Origin: Cognatiluteimonas weifangensis
Lineage (GTDB): Bacteria > Pseudomonadota > Gammaproteobacteria > Xanthomonadales > Xanthomonadaceae
Assembly (NCBI RefSeq): GCF_003416885.1
Contig: NZ_QVPD01000003.1
Coordinates: forward strand, 124,001 to 188,000
Direction of reading: 5' to 3'
Length of the DNA stretch: 64,000 nt
The notes under the pieces are model-generated. The model made no database searches. It saw only the letters and a program-made list of their open reading frames with translations, and had not been told where the DNA came from. This document shows, piece after piece, positions 56,157-64,000 of this stretch (within the stretch, counting starts at the first letter, position 1; each line of letters starts with the position of its first letter). A program made the translations under genes and the position numbers.

Positions 56157-58106
56157 GTGAAGACGTTCCGGACCGACATCCAGGCGCTGCGCGGACTGGC
56201 CGTGCTGCTGGTCATCCTGCAGCACGCCCGCGCCGATTTCATCGGCGCGGGCTACCTCGGCGTCGACATCTTCTTCGTGATCTCCGGTTACCTGATCACG
56301 GGGATGCTGGCCAAGGACATCGGGCGCGGCAGCTTCCGCTTCGCCTCCTTCTACTTCCGGCGCGCCAAGCGGCTGCTACCGGCTGCTTATGTCACTTTCG
56401 CAGCGACCGCGCTGGCGGCGTTCTTCGTGCTCGACGCCAGCGAGTGGCGGGACTTTACCCGGCAGCTCGCCGGTGCGGTGAGCTTCACCGGCAACTTCGT
56501 GCTGCTGCACCAGACTGGTTACTTCGAGGGTGCCGCCGCACTCAAGCCGCTGCTGCATGTGTGGTCGCTAGCGATCGAGGAGCAGTACTACCTGCTGCTG
56601 CCCGCGGCGATGGCATTGGTGCCGCGGCGGTTCTGGTTCGTCGGCAACCTGCTGCTGCTCGGCGCCAGCTTCGCGCTGTGCGCGGCCTGGGCCTTCGCGC
56701 GCCCGGAGGCGGCGTTCTACCTGCTGCCCACGCGCATCTGGGAACTGGCGATCGGGTCGCTGGCGGCCTTGGGGACGGTACGCAGCGACGTGTTGCGCGC
56801 ATGGATCGCGCGCCTGTTCCTGCCGGCGCTGGCAGCGCTGGTCGCGATTCCGGTCTGGCCCGTGCCGGGGCCGGACTTCGTCAACATCGCCATCGTCTGC
56901 GTGGCGACGCTGCTGGTGATCGTGCGCCGGCACGACGCACTGCAGGATCGTCCGATTCCCGATGCGCTGGCCAAGGTTGGCGATGCCTCGTATTCGCTGT
57001 ATCTGGTGCACTGGCCGGTCTTCGCCCTGCTCAACAACGTGTACGCAGGCGATCCGTCGTTCGGCGAGCCGGGGCCGGAAGTACTTGCGGCTGCGACCGT
57101 GACGGCGCTGTTGCTGGGCTTTGCCCTGTACCGCTATGTCGAGCGGCCGGTGCGCCAGCTCGAGTTTCGTTACCCGCGGCGCTGGATGGCGGCGGCGGTC
57201 GGCGCTTCGCTGTGCCTGGCGCTGGTGCCGTTTACCATCGCCGCCCGCACCAGCACCCGACAGGCCAGCGGGCCGGCGGTCGATTACGCGTGGCTGCGCC
57301 GCGACAACGTCGGCTTCGATGACGTTTGCGATGGTTACCGGCGGCTGGAATACACCCAGCGCTGCAGCAATGCGCGGCAGCCGACGACGCTGGTCTGGGG
57401 CGATTCGTTCGCCATGCACCTGGTGCCCGGGTTGGCGGCGACGATGCGCGGCGGCATCCTGCAGGCGACCAAGAGCGCATGCGGCCCGCTGCTGGGGCTC
57501 GCCCAGATCCATCAGGAATACACCCGCGAGTTCGCCGAGCGCTGTCTCACCTTCAACGACTCGGTGATCGCGCACCTCGCCGCGCACCCGGAAATCCGCA
57601 CTGTCGTGCTGTCCAGCCCGTTTTACGAGTATTTCGATCCGGCGCGACGGATGCTGCACGTGGTCGACGGCCACGCCCGGATCGTCGAGCCGGACGCGGC
57701 GATGGCGCTGGATGCCCTGGTCGCCACGATCGCCCGGATCCGCACGCTGGGCAGGCGCGTGGCCATCGTCGCTCCACCGCCGAGCACCGGCTTCGACTAC
57801 AGCCACTGCCTGGAACGCAAAGCGCGCAACCGCACGCTGTTCGGCAGGTTCATCGACTGCAATATCCCCGTGGCGCAATACCATGCGAGCAAGCACGAGG
57901 TTTTCGCCTTCCTGCAGCAGGTGCGCACGCGTGCCGACGTCGAGGTCGTGTCCTTCGACCCATTCCTGTGCGACGAAAAGGAATGCCGGACCGAACTCGG
58001 GGGCACCTTCCTGTACCGCGACGAGGGGCATCTTTCGAACGACGGGTCCGTCGCCCTGGCCAAGGCCATGCACCTGGATGCGCTGATCGCGCAGGCGGCG
58101 AAGTAA
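56157..58106 (+). CDS. OafA/YrhL-type acyltransferase with SGNH domain
   Basis: 649 residues from GTG 56157. Acyltransferase-3 domain (residues 1-345) with FRTDIQALRGLAVLLVIL, the conserved H in LQHARADF, GVDIFFVISGYLITGML and RAKRLLPA, and ten or more membrane helices. A periplasmic SGNH domain follows, with the Ser in VWGDSFAMHL and the Asp/His in DEGHLSNDG. Such proteins O-acetylate LPS, peptidoglycan or exopolysaccharide from outside the cytoplasm. It lies 34 nt after the exporter gene, so O-acetylation of the operon product is inferred. Confidence 0.9.
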   Translation: MKTFRTDIQALRGLAVLLVILQHARADFIGAGYLGVDIFFVISGYLITGMLAKDIGRGSFRFASFYFRRAKRLLPAAYVTFAATALAAFFVLDASEWRDFTRQLAGAVSFTGNFVLLHQTGYFEGAAALKPLLHVWSLAIEEQYYLLLPAAMALVPRRFWFVGNLLLLGASFALCAAWAFARPEAAFYLLPTRIWELAIGSLAALGTVRSDVLRAWIARLFLPALAALVAIPVWPVPGPDFVNIAIVCVATLLVIVRRHDALQDRPIPDALAKVGDASYSLYLVHWPVFALLNNVYAGDPSFGEPGPEVLAAATVTALLLGFALYRYVERPVRQLEFRYPRRWMAAAVGASLCLALVPFTIAARTSTRQASGPAVDYAWLRRDNVGFDDVCDGYRRLEYTQRCSNARQPTTLVWGDSFAMHLVPGLAATMRGGILQATKSACGPLLGLAQIHQEYTREFAERCLTFNDSVIAHLAAHPEIRTVVLSSPFYEYFDPARRMLHVVDGHARIVEPDAAMALDALVATIARIRTLGRRVAIVAPPPSTGFDYSHCLERKARNRTLFGRFIDCNIPVAQYHASKHEVFAFLQQVRTRADVEVVSFDPFLCDEKECRTELGGTFLYRDEGHLSNDGSVALAKAMHLDALIAQAAK

Positions 58107-58167
58107 GGCGCCGCCGCCCGATGCGCCGGATGCGCGGCGGAACCGCCCGCCGCGCGCCGGCCCCGGC

Positions 58168-61100
58168 TTACAGCGGTGCGCCGCCGAACTTGTGCGTGTA
58201 CTGCAGGTACACCGTGCGCCCGACCGCATCGAACCAGCTGATGTCGTAGTAGGGATAGGCGGTGTAGGTCGGATCCTTCGGCGGCATCTTGTCGAACAGG
58301 TTGGTGGCCGACAGCGCGAGCTGCGCGCGCTCGGTGAGGCGGAACCGCAGCGAGGCGTTGTAGCGGTAGGTGGCCTCGATCATCGGACCCGGGTCGCCGT
58401 CCTCCCACACCTGGTCGTAGGACCAGCCGTTGGGCAGCTTGCCGAGCCGTTGCCCGTGCAGGGTCGCCGACCAGCGGTTGCGCGACCAGGTCACGCTGGC
58501 GCTGGACTTGCTGCGCGGGATGTCGAAGCCGCTGTTGACCGCGAACTCGTCCTCCACCGGGTCGCCGGCGAACTGCTGGAACTCGTGCATCCGCACCCAG
58601 GAGTGGTTGCCGCTGAAGCGGAACTCGCCGATCGCGGTGACCAGGCTGTAGTGCAGGCCCAGGTCCACGCCGCTGGTACGCTCGCGCGCGACGTTGACCG
58701 GATTGACGTGGATCCCGTACAGGCGGCCGTCGCTGGTCCGCGTCACCCGCGCCAGCGCATCCACGCAGGTCGGTGAAGCCGGGTCGAGCGCGCCGAGCCG
58801 GCAGCTGGCCTCGTCGCGCAGGATCGCGTCCACGCTCATGTCCTGCACCTGCTCGCGCATGTCGATGTCGAAGTAGTCCAGCGACACGTCGAAGCGCTCG
58901 CCGGGCGACCAGACCAGGCCGGCGGTCCAGGAGGTGCTGGTTTCCGGCTGCAGCCGCGGGTTGCCTTCGCGGCTGCGGATCAGGCCTTCCTCGTAGTCCG
59001 AGCAGTCGTCGGCGGCATCGCTGAGGCAGCCGAAGTAGTCGATGCCTGAAGTCTCGTCGTTGCCCGGGCCGGAGTACAGGTAGTGCAGGTCCGGGGCGCG
59101 GAAGGCGGTGCCCCAGGAGCCGCGCAGCAGCAGACTGGCCAGCGGGCGCCATTCCACGCCGGCGCTGTAGGTGGGCTTGCCGGTGCTGGTCCCCGAATAG
59201 CGGTACTGGTCGTAGCGCGCGGCCAGGCTCAGGTTGAGCGTGTCCAGCACCGGCATCCGCAACTCGCTGGCGACCGCCCAGCGGTTGCGGCTGCCGTGGC
59301 CGTCGGAGTCCTTCCAGCTGTAGTAGTAGTACTGCGTGGCCAGCGGATCCGGGTTCAGGTCGTAGGCCTGGTGCCCGGCCTCGACCACGGCGGCGAAGCC
59401 GGCATCGCCGCCGGGCAGCGCGAACAGCGCGGCGTTGGTCACGGTGAACGACGCCGTCTGCGTGCTCGACTGCGGGTGGTACACGGTGTACGCGGCGATC
59501 GCGTCGTACTCGCCGCGGGTCAGCGGCGTGTACAGCCGCTGCGGGTCGGCGTCGAAGATCGGGAACACGTTGCCGTCGTCGTCGGTGTACTCGCCCAGCT
59601 GCGGGCCCAGGAACAGCGCATTGGCGCTGGCGGCGACGATCTGCGGCCAGGCGATCCGCGCCTGGTACTGCGAATGGCTGAAGGCCGCCTCGTAGTCCCA
59701 GTGCTCGCCGAGCTGGCCCTTCAGGCCGGTGGTCAGGCCGAAGGTGCGCTGGGCGGTGCGGACCATGCCGTTGTCCAGGCCGCCCATTTCCTCCGGCGAG
59801 AACTGGCGCTGCCAGTACTCCACCTGGTCGGTGGCCTGGTTGAAGAAGTAGCCGGCCTCGTTGCCGTCGGGCGCCATGTACGACCACGCGCGCACGTCCT
59901 TGAACAGCTCCAGCTTGTGGTAGCCCAGTTGCAGGTCGGCGAACCACTCGCTGCCGTTGCCGAGCATGTGACTGAGCGAGGCGTAGGCGTTGACGCCGCG
60001 GCGCTGGCTGAGGATGGTGCCGTAGCCGATGGCCTCATCGCTGCCGCAGAAATAGCCGTAGCGCGGGCGGAAGGCGTAATAGGTGGTGCCGTCGTTCTGC
60101 CCGGCCAGGCCGTCGCAGGTGGCCTGGCCCGGATCGATGTAGTCGTCCCACCAGTCGGTGCGCAGGTAGGCGCGGCGGGAGACGCGCGCGCGCTCGGTCG
60201 GCGCGTCCATGGTGGAATCCTGGATCGCGCGGTCGTAGGCCCACAGCGGCTTCTGCTCGATCAGCTCGGCGCCGAACACGGCGTTGAAGGCGCCGCGGGA
60301 GACGCCGCCGGAGATGCTCAGGTCGACGGACTCGCCGCCGCCGCGGCTGGTGTCGCCCAGGCGCAGATCCACCGTGGTGCCGTCGGCCTGCTTCTTGAGC
60401 ACGAAGTTGACCACGCCGGAAATCGCGTCGGAGCCGTACACCGCCGAGGCGCTGCCGGTGAGCACCTCGATCCGGTCGATCATCCCCAGCGGGATGTTGG
60501 AGATGTCGGTGAAGTTGCTGCGGCCCTTGAAAGGCAGCGGAAAGTCGGCGATGCGGCGGCCGTTGACCAGTACCAGGGTGTGGTTGGGGCCGAGGCCGCG
60601 AAGGTCGACCTGCTGTGCGCCCGGGGAGAAGTCGGCGCCGCTGCCGGACTGCTGGCTCTGGGTCTCGCCGCTGTTCTGGGTCATCGCGCGCAGCACGTCG
60701 GGCACGCTGGTGAAGCCGTTGGCCTGGATCTGCTCGGCGGTGATGACCTCCACCGGGGCCGGGCCCTCGACCTGGGCGCGGCGGATGCGCGAGCCGAGCA
60801 CCTGCACGCTTGCCAGATCGGTCACCGGCTGGGCGTCCGCGGTTGCCGCGGAGGGGGTGGGGCCGGCGCTGGCCGCAGGCGCGCGCGGCGGCGGTGCGGG
60901 CGCCGCGGCGGGCGTCTGGCGGACGACCAGGATCGCCCCGGAGACGTCGCGGCGCGTGGTGAAGCCGCTGCCGCGCAGCAGCCGCTGCAGCGCCTCGTCG
61001 GTGCTCAGGGTGCCCTCGACGCCCTGCGTGTGCAGCCCCTTGAGCTGGTCGGCGCGGTAGACCAGCTGAATCCCGGATTGCCGCGCCAGCTCGCCCAGCG

Positions 61101-61218
61101 CCGAGGCCAGGTCGCCGGCGGGAATCGCGACCCGCGCCGGCGCGGGGGTCTGCGCCTGGGCCGCCAGGGCGGCCGAACAGGCCAGGCTCAACAGCAGGAC
61201 ACGCAAGGTCGACCGCAT
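58168..61218 (-). CDS. TonB-dependent receptor with STN signalling domain
   Basis: 1016 residues from ATG 61218 (GGGGAG precedes it on its strand). The signal peptide ends at AQAQTPAPA; the STN domain follows (IPAGDLASALGELARQSGIQ, then LSTDEALQRLLRGSGF), then the plug (VPDVLRAMTQNSGE, DLRGLGPNHTLVLVNGRRI, VYGSDAISGVVNFVLKK) and a long barrel ending YLQYTHKFGGAPL. The STN domain talks to a FecR anti-sigma factor, here encoded next to it, so ligand binding should trigger transcription. The substrate is not known. Xanthomonad receptors of this oar/N-signalling type often handle peptides or oligosaccharides rather than iron. Confidence 0.93.
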   Translation of the reverse strand: MRSTLRVLLLSLACSAALAAQAQTPAPARVAIPAGDLASALGELARQSGIQLVYRADQLKGLHTQGVEGTLSTDEALQRLLRGSGFTTRRDVSGAILVVRQTPAAAPAPPPRAPAASAGPTPSAATADAQPVTDLASVQVLGSRIRRAQVEGPAPVEVITAEQIQANGFTSVPDVLRAMTQNSGETQSQQSGSGADFSPGAQQVDLRGLGPNHTLVLVNGRRIADFPLPFKGRSNFTDISNIPLGMIDRIEVLTGSASAVYGSDAISGVVNFVLKKQADGTTVDLRLGDTSRGGGESVDLSISGGVSRGAFNAVFGAELIEQKPLWAYDRAIQDSTMDAPTERARVSRRAYLRTDWWDDYIDPGQATCDGLAGQNDGTTYYAFRPRYGYFCGSDEAIGYGTILSQRRGVNAYASLSHMLGNGSEWFADLQLGYHKLELFKDVRAWSYMAPDGNEAGYFFNQATDQVEYWQRQFSPEEMGGLDNGMVRTAQRTFGLTTGLKGQLGEHWDYEAAFSHSQYQARIAWPQIVAASANALFLGPQLGEYTDDDGNVFPIFDADPQRLYTPLTRGEYDAIAAYTVYHPQSSTQTASFTVTNAALFALPGGDAGFAAVVEAGHQAYDLNPDPLATQYYYYSWKDSDGHGSRNRWAVASELRMPVLDTLNLSLAARYDQYRYSGTSTGKPTYSAGVEWRPLASLLLRGSWGTAFRAPDLHYLYSGPGNDETSGIDYFGCLSDAADDCSDYEEGLIRSREGNPRLQPETSTSWTAGLVWSPGERFDVSLDYFDIDMREQVQDMSVDAILRDEASCRLGALDPASPTCVDALARVTRTSDGRLYGIHVNPVNVARERTSGVDLGLHYSLVTAIGEFRFSGNHSWVRMHEFQQFAGDPVEDEFAVNSGFDIPRSKSSASVTWSRNRWSATLHGQRLGKLPNGWSYDQVWEDGDPGPMIEATYRYNASLRFRLTERAQLALSATNLFDKMPPKDPTYTAYPYYDISWFDAVGRTVYLQYTHKFGGAPL

Positions 61219-61310
61219 GGTGTGCTCCCCCCGGCGCTCGGAATGGCGCCCTCGGCTATCAGGACGAACGAGGCCGGCAAATCCCGCCGCGCCCGCGGGT
61301 CTGCCCCGCC

Positions 61311-62396
61311 TCAGCGGCTGTGCAGCACGATCCGCTCGCGCCCGGCCTCCACCCGCACCGGGAAGCCGAGTTCGAGCAGGCGCACGAAGGTGTCGAGGTT
61401 GGACCAGCGGAAATGGCCGCCGACCCGCAGCGCCGCCACGGCGTCGTCGCCGAGCACCAGCTTGCGGGTGTTGTAGCGGTTGAACTCGGCGGCGGCGTCG
61501 GCCAGCGAGGTGTCGCGGAAGTCGAGGAAGCCGCTGCGCCAGTCCAGTTGGCGCTCGGCCTCGGCCACCGGGCCGGTGCGCACCACGATGCCGGCGCCGC
61601 TGGCCACGGCCACGCTGCCGGCCGGCAGCAGGGTGCTGGGTTGTGGGTGTCCGGCGCGATCGGGCCCCGAGTCCAGCCGCACCAGGCCATGGGTCACCAC
61701 CACGCGCAGTTCGGCGGGGCTGCGCCGCACCGCGAAGGCGGTGCCGACGGCGACCACGTGGCGCCTGCCGGCGGCGATCACGAACGGCCGCTGGCGATCC
61801 TTGCGGACCGCGAAAAAGGCTTCTCCGCGCAGCAGTTCGATGTGCCGTTCGCGGCGCGACAACCGCACCTGGATGCGGCTGTCGCTGCTGAGCGTGACCT
61901 GGGAGCCGTCGCCGAGCCGCAGCTCGCGCAGCTCGCCCATCGCGGTCCGGTAGTCGGCCTGCTCGAGCGCACCGTAGCGCCAGCCCAGGCCTAGCAGCGC
62001 GACCGCCAGCAGCAGCACGGCGGCGGCGCCGGCCAGCAGCGGTGCGCGCCGCGAGCGGTCGCGCGGGCGCGGGGCGAACACCAGCCGCGCCAGGTCGGGC
62101 GGCGCGGCGGCAGGTTCGGCGGGGGTCGGACCGCGGACCGCAGTCGCGGGTTCGGCGACGGCCGCGGGCCACTGCCCGCGCGGCGGCGGGGTCGTCGCGG
62201 CCAGCCCCGCGCCCAGCGCCGCCAGCCGTCCGCTTTCCTGCCAGGCCGCCTGCAGGCGCAGAAACGCCACCCGGTGCGCGGTCGCCGCCCGCAGCCAGGC
62301 GTCGAACTCGGCTTGCGCCGCCACCGGCCAGTCGCCGCTGTCACGGCGGGCCAGCCAGGCCGCGGCGGCCTGTTCAATCCGCGCGCTGCTGGCCAT
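61311..62396 (-). CDS. FecR-family anti-sigma factor
   Basis: 361 residues from ATG 62396. The N-terminal DUF4880 region (ARIEQAAAAWLARRDSGDWP) sits in the cytoplasm and should bind the sigma factor. One membrane segment (PLLAGAAAVLLLAVALLGLG) is followed by the periplasmic FecR domain (GELRELRLGDGSQVTLSSDS, GEAFFAVRKDRQRPFVI, GTAFAVRRS) and a C-terminal region reading GFLDFRDTSLADAAAEFNRY. It overlaps the sigma factor gene by 23 nt, the usual operon layout. Confidence 0.92.
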   Translation of the reverse strand: MASSARIEQAAAAWLARRDSGDWPVAAQAEFDAWLRAATAHRVAFLRLQAAWQESGRLAALGAGLAATTPPPRGQWPAAVAEPATAVRGPTPAEPAAAPPDLARLVFAPRPRDRSRRAPLLAGAAAVLLLAVALLGLGWRYGALEQADYRTAMGELRELRLGDGSQVTLSSDSRIQVRLSRRERHIELLRGEAFFAVRKDRQRPFVIAAGRRHVVAVGTAFAVRRSPAELRVVVTHGLVRLDSGPDRAGHPQPSTLLPAGSVAVASGAGIVVRTGPVAEAERQLDWRSGFLDFRDTSLADAAAEFNRYNTRKLVLGDDAVAALRVGGHFRWSNLDTFVRLLELGFPVRVEAGRERIVLHSR

Positions 62397-62958
62397 GTCC
62401 GTCCGTCGCCTGCGTGGCGTCCGCCGGCGCGGCCCGCGGTGCAATGCCGTCGCCGCCGTAGAAGTACGCGGCGAGCAGACGCATGCCCTTGGCCAGATGT
62501 TTCTCCACCGTCTTCTCGCTGATTCCCAGGTGCCGCGCCACGTCCTTTTGCGGGAGCTCCCCGACCCGCCGCAGCCAGACGACTTCCCGGCAGCGGTCCG
62601 GCAGCCGGTCGAAGGCCTCGGCCAGGCGCTTGAGGATCTGCCGCCCCCCGCACCAGCGTTCGGGCGAGACCTCGTCTATCAAGACGTTCATCGCTTCCAA
62701 ATCACCCACCGCCTCGATCGACACCACCCGGCTGCGACGCAGGCGGTCGGTCAGCAGGTGGCGCGCGGTGGCGAACAGGAACGCCTTCGGCTGCGCCGGC
62801 ACGGCCCGGGCGGCGGCCTCGTAGACGCGGCAATAGACCTCCTGGCGCAGGTCGTGGAGCTCGTCGCGGTGCGGCCAGCAGCGGCGCAGATAGCCGGCCA
62901 GGGCCTGCTCGTGGACCAGGATCTCGCGTACGAACCAGTCGTCCAGGGCGGTCGCCAT
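62374..62958 (-). CDS. FecI-type ECF RNA polymerase sigma factor
   Basis: 194 residues from ATG 62958. Region 2 is seen in LHDLRQEVYCRVYEAAARA and FLFATARHLLTDRLRR; region 4 in FDRLPDRCREVVWLRRVGEL and the HTH DVARHLGISEKTVEKHLAKG. ECF sigma factor of the FecI group, held by the adjacent FecR. It heads the minus-strand sigma-FecR-receptor operon. The 136-nt gap to the divergent peptidase (62959-63094) should carry both promoters. Confidence 0.92.
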   Translation of the reverse strand: MATALDDWFVREILVHEQALAGYLRRCWPHRDELHDLRQEVYCRVYEAAARAVPAQPKAFLFATARHLLTDRLRRSRVVSIEAVGDLEAMNVLIDEVSPERWCGGRQILKRLAEAFDRLPDRCREVVWLRRVGELPQKDVARHLGISEKTVEKHLAKGMRLLAAYFYGGDGIAPRAAPADATQATDGHGQQRAD

Positions 62959-63094
62959 GGCCGCACCATAGCCGATCGGCGCCGGCCGCGAGCGCGCCGC
63001 CACGGCGCGACCGCGCGGGGGAAAGCCGGCGGTCGTTCGTCTAGCCTGTACGAGGCCGCGCTGTCCGCGGCGCGCATGGCTGCGGGGGAATCGC

Positions 63095-64000
63095 ATGAAA
63101 CATGTCGTCGGCAAGCGCCAGTTCCGGGCGCGCTGGTTGCGGGCGCTGCTGGGCGCGTGCCTGTCGTTGCTGTTGGCGCTGCCGGTGGCGGCGGCCTCCG
63201 GCGCGAGCGGCTATCGCCACTACCTGCTCGGCGACGCGGATGCGCCGACGCCGGGCCAGGTGCGGCCGGGCCTGCTGCTGATGGGCGGCGGCGACCGCAA
63301 TTTCGACGCCATGCACTGGTTCATGGAGAAGGCCGGCAACGGCCACATCGTGGTGCTGCGCGCGTCGCAGGGCGGCGAGATCGGCGAGGAATTCTTCAAC
63401 GAGGTCGGCGGGATCAAGTCGGTCGAAACCTTCGTGTTCAAGGACCGCGAGGCCGCCACCGACCCGAAGATCCTGGCCGCGCTCAAGCGCGCCGACGGCA
63501 TCTTCCTGGCGGGCGGCGACCAGTCCCGCTACGTCCGCTACTGGCGTGGCACCCCGGTGGGCGCCGCGCTGGATGCGCACGTGAAGGCGGGCAAGCCGCT
63601 GGGCGGCACCAGCGCCGGCCTGGCCATGCTCGGCGAATACCTGTACGGGGCGATGGACGGCGGCAGCCAGACCAGCCCGCGCGCGCTGGCCGACCCGCTG
63701 GGCGACGGCAACACCATCGAGACGGACTTCCTGCACATCGCGCAGCTCAAGGGCATCGTCACCGACACCCACTTCAGCGAACGCGCCCGGCTGGGCCGCC
63801 TGGTCGCCTTCCTCGCCAAGGCCGAGCACATGGCCGGCAAGCCGCTGCTGGGCCTGGGCGTGGACGAGGACGCGGCGGTGGCGGTGGCGGGCGACGGCAG
63901 CGCGCGCATCTACGCCACAGCCCCCGGCGCCGGCGCCACCGTGGTGCGCGGCGGCTTTGCGCAGAAGCAGACGGAAGACGCGGCGATGAACCTGGACCGC
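63095..64000 (+). CDS. Exported cyanophycinase-like peptidase, S51 family (3' partial)
   Basis: The frame is open through the right edge; 302 residues are visible. A signal peptide (LRALLGACLSLLLALPVAAAS) precedes the S51 domain: LLLMGGGDRN, VVLRASQGGEIGEEF, GIFLAGGDQSRYV, the nucleophile Ser173 in GGTSAGLAML, and LGVDEDAAVAVAGDG. Cyanophycinases release beta-Asp-Arg dipeptides from cyanophycin; exported relatives may act on other isoaspartyl peptides. It is divergent from the sigma-FecR-receptor set, which suggests a shared regulon, possibly peptide uptake. The 3' end and following genes are not visible. Confidence 0.88.
   Translation, partial: MKHVVGKRQFRARWLRALLGACLSLLLALPVAAASGASGYRHYLLGDADAPTPGQVRPGLLLMGGGDRNFDAMHWFMEKAGNGHIVVLRASQGGEIGEEFFNEVGGIKSVETFVFKDREAATDPKILAALKRADGIFLAGGDQSRYVRYWRGTPVGAALDAHVKAGKPLGGTSAGLAMLGEYLYGAMDGGSQTSPRALADPLGDGNTIETDFLHIAQLKGIVTDTHFSERARLGRLVAFLAKAEHMAGKPLLGLGVDEDAAVAVAGDGSARIYATAPGAGATVVRGGFAQKQTEDAAMNLDR

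Overview
The window is a high-GC (about 70% or more) chromosomal segment from a member of the Xanthomonadaceae/Lysobacteraceae (Lysobacter, Luteimonas, Pseudoxanthomonas or Xanthomonas-like). The evidence is an Ax21-family outer-membrane protein, an oleABCD olefin cluster, TonB receptors with FecI/FecR partners, several -10 boxes 6-7 nt before start codons (apparent leaderless genes) and abundant REP-like palindromes. The genus is not fixed by what I can see.

Layout. 1-10.7 kb: the end of a hybrid histidine kinase, a ParA-like ATPase, sixA, a YceI-like protein, a phospholipase-D/cardiolipin synthase, then lipid and small-molecule enzymes (hotdog thioesterase, DUF1232 protein, PlsC-like acyltransferase, YheT-like hydrolase, PEBP protein, an SDR without its catalytic Tyr/Lys). 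10.7-19.1 kb: uppP, then nitrogen control: glnA with a perfect sigma-54 promoter and a candidate NtrC site, an S9 peptidase and an AmiD-like amidase, and glnL/glnG (ntrB/ntrC) separated by a tandem repeat. 19.1-31.3 kb: sodC, fadI, hemDXY, rhodanese-secB-gpsA, with two copies of a composite hairpin-rich repeat, each lying between convergent gene ends. 31.3-37.3 kb: ax21, trmL, an SDR, a two-domain M16 peptidase and a lipoprotein.

37.4-48.4 kb is the most unusual part. The oleABCD genes (head-to-head fatty acyl condensation, beta-lactone formation and decarboxylation to long-chain olefins) are interrupted by foreign DNA at three places. A tightly packed fic-mod-res cassette (Fic AMPylator plus Type III restriction-modification) sits between oleA and oleB and overlaps the oleB start codon. 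About 273 nt of REP-like palindromic repeats are inserted in frame within oleC. A DUF559 endonuclease-like gene bracketed by palindromes lies between oleC and oleD.

48.7-52.2 kb: ubiJ-ubiB, arfB and an acyltransferase. 52.3-58.1 kb: a probable exopolysaccharide operon behind a second perfect sigma-54 promoter (sugar epimerase, GT2 synthase, TPR/beta-barrel exporter, OafA-type acyltransferase). 58.2-64 kb: a minus-strand sigma factor-FecR-TonB receptor set, divergent from an exported cyanophycinase-like peptidase that runs off the right edge.

No tRNA, rRNA, CRISPR array, prophage or classical transposase was seen. Starts were chosen from Shine-Dalgarno sequences, overlaps and -10 positions; family names rest on motifs recognised by eye, not on database searches.
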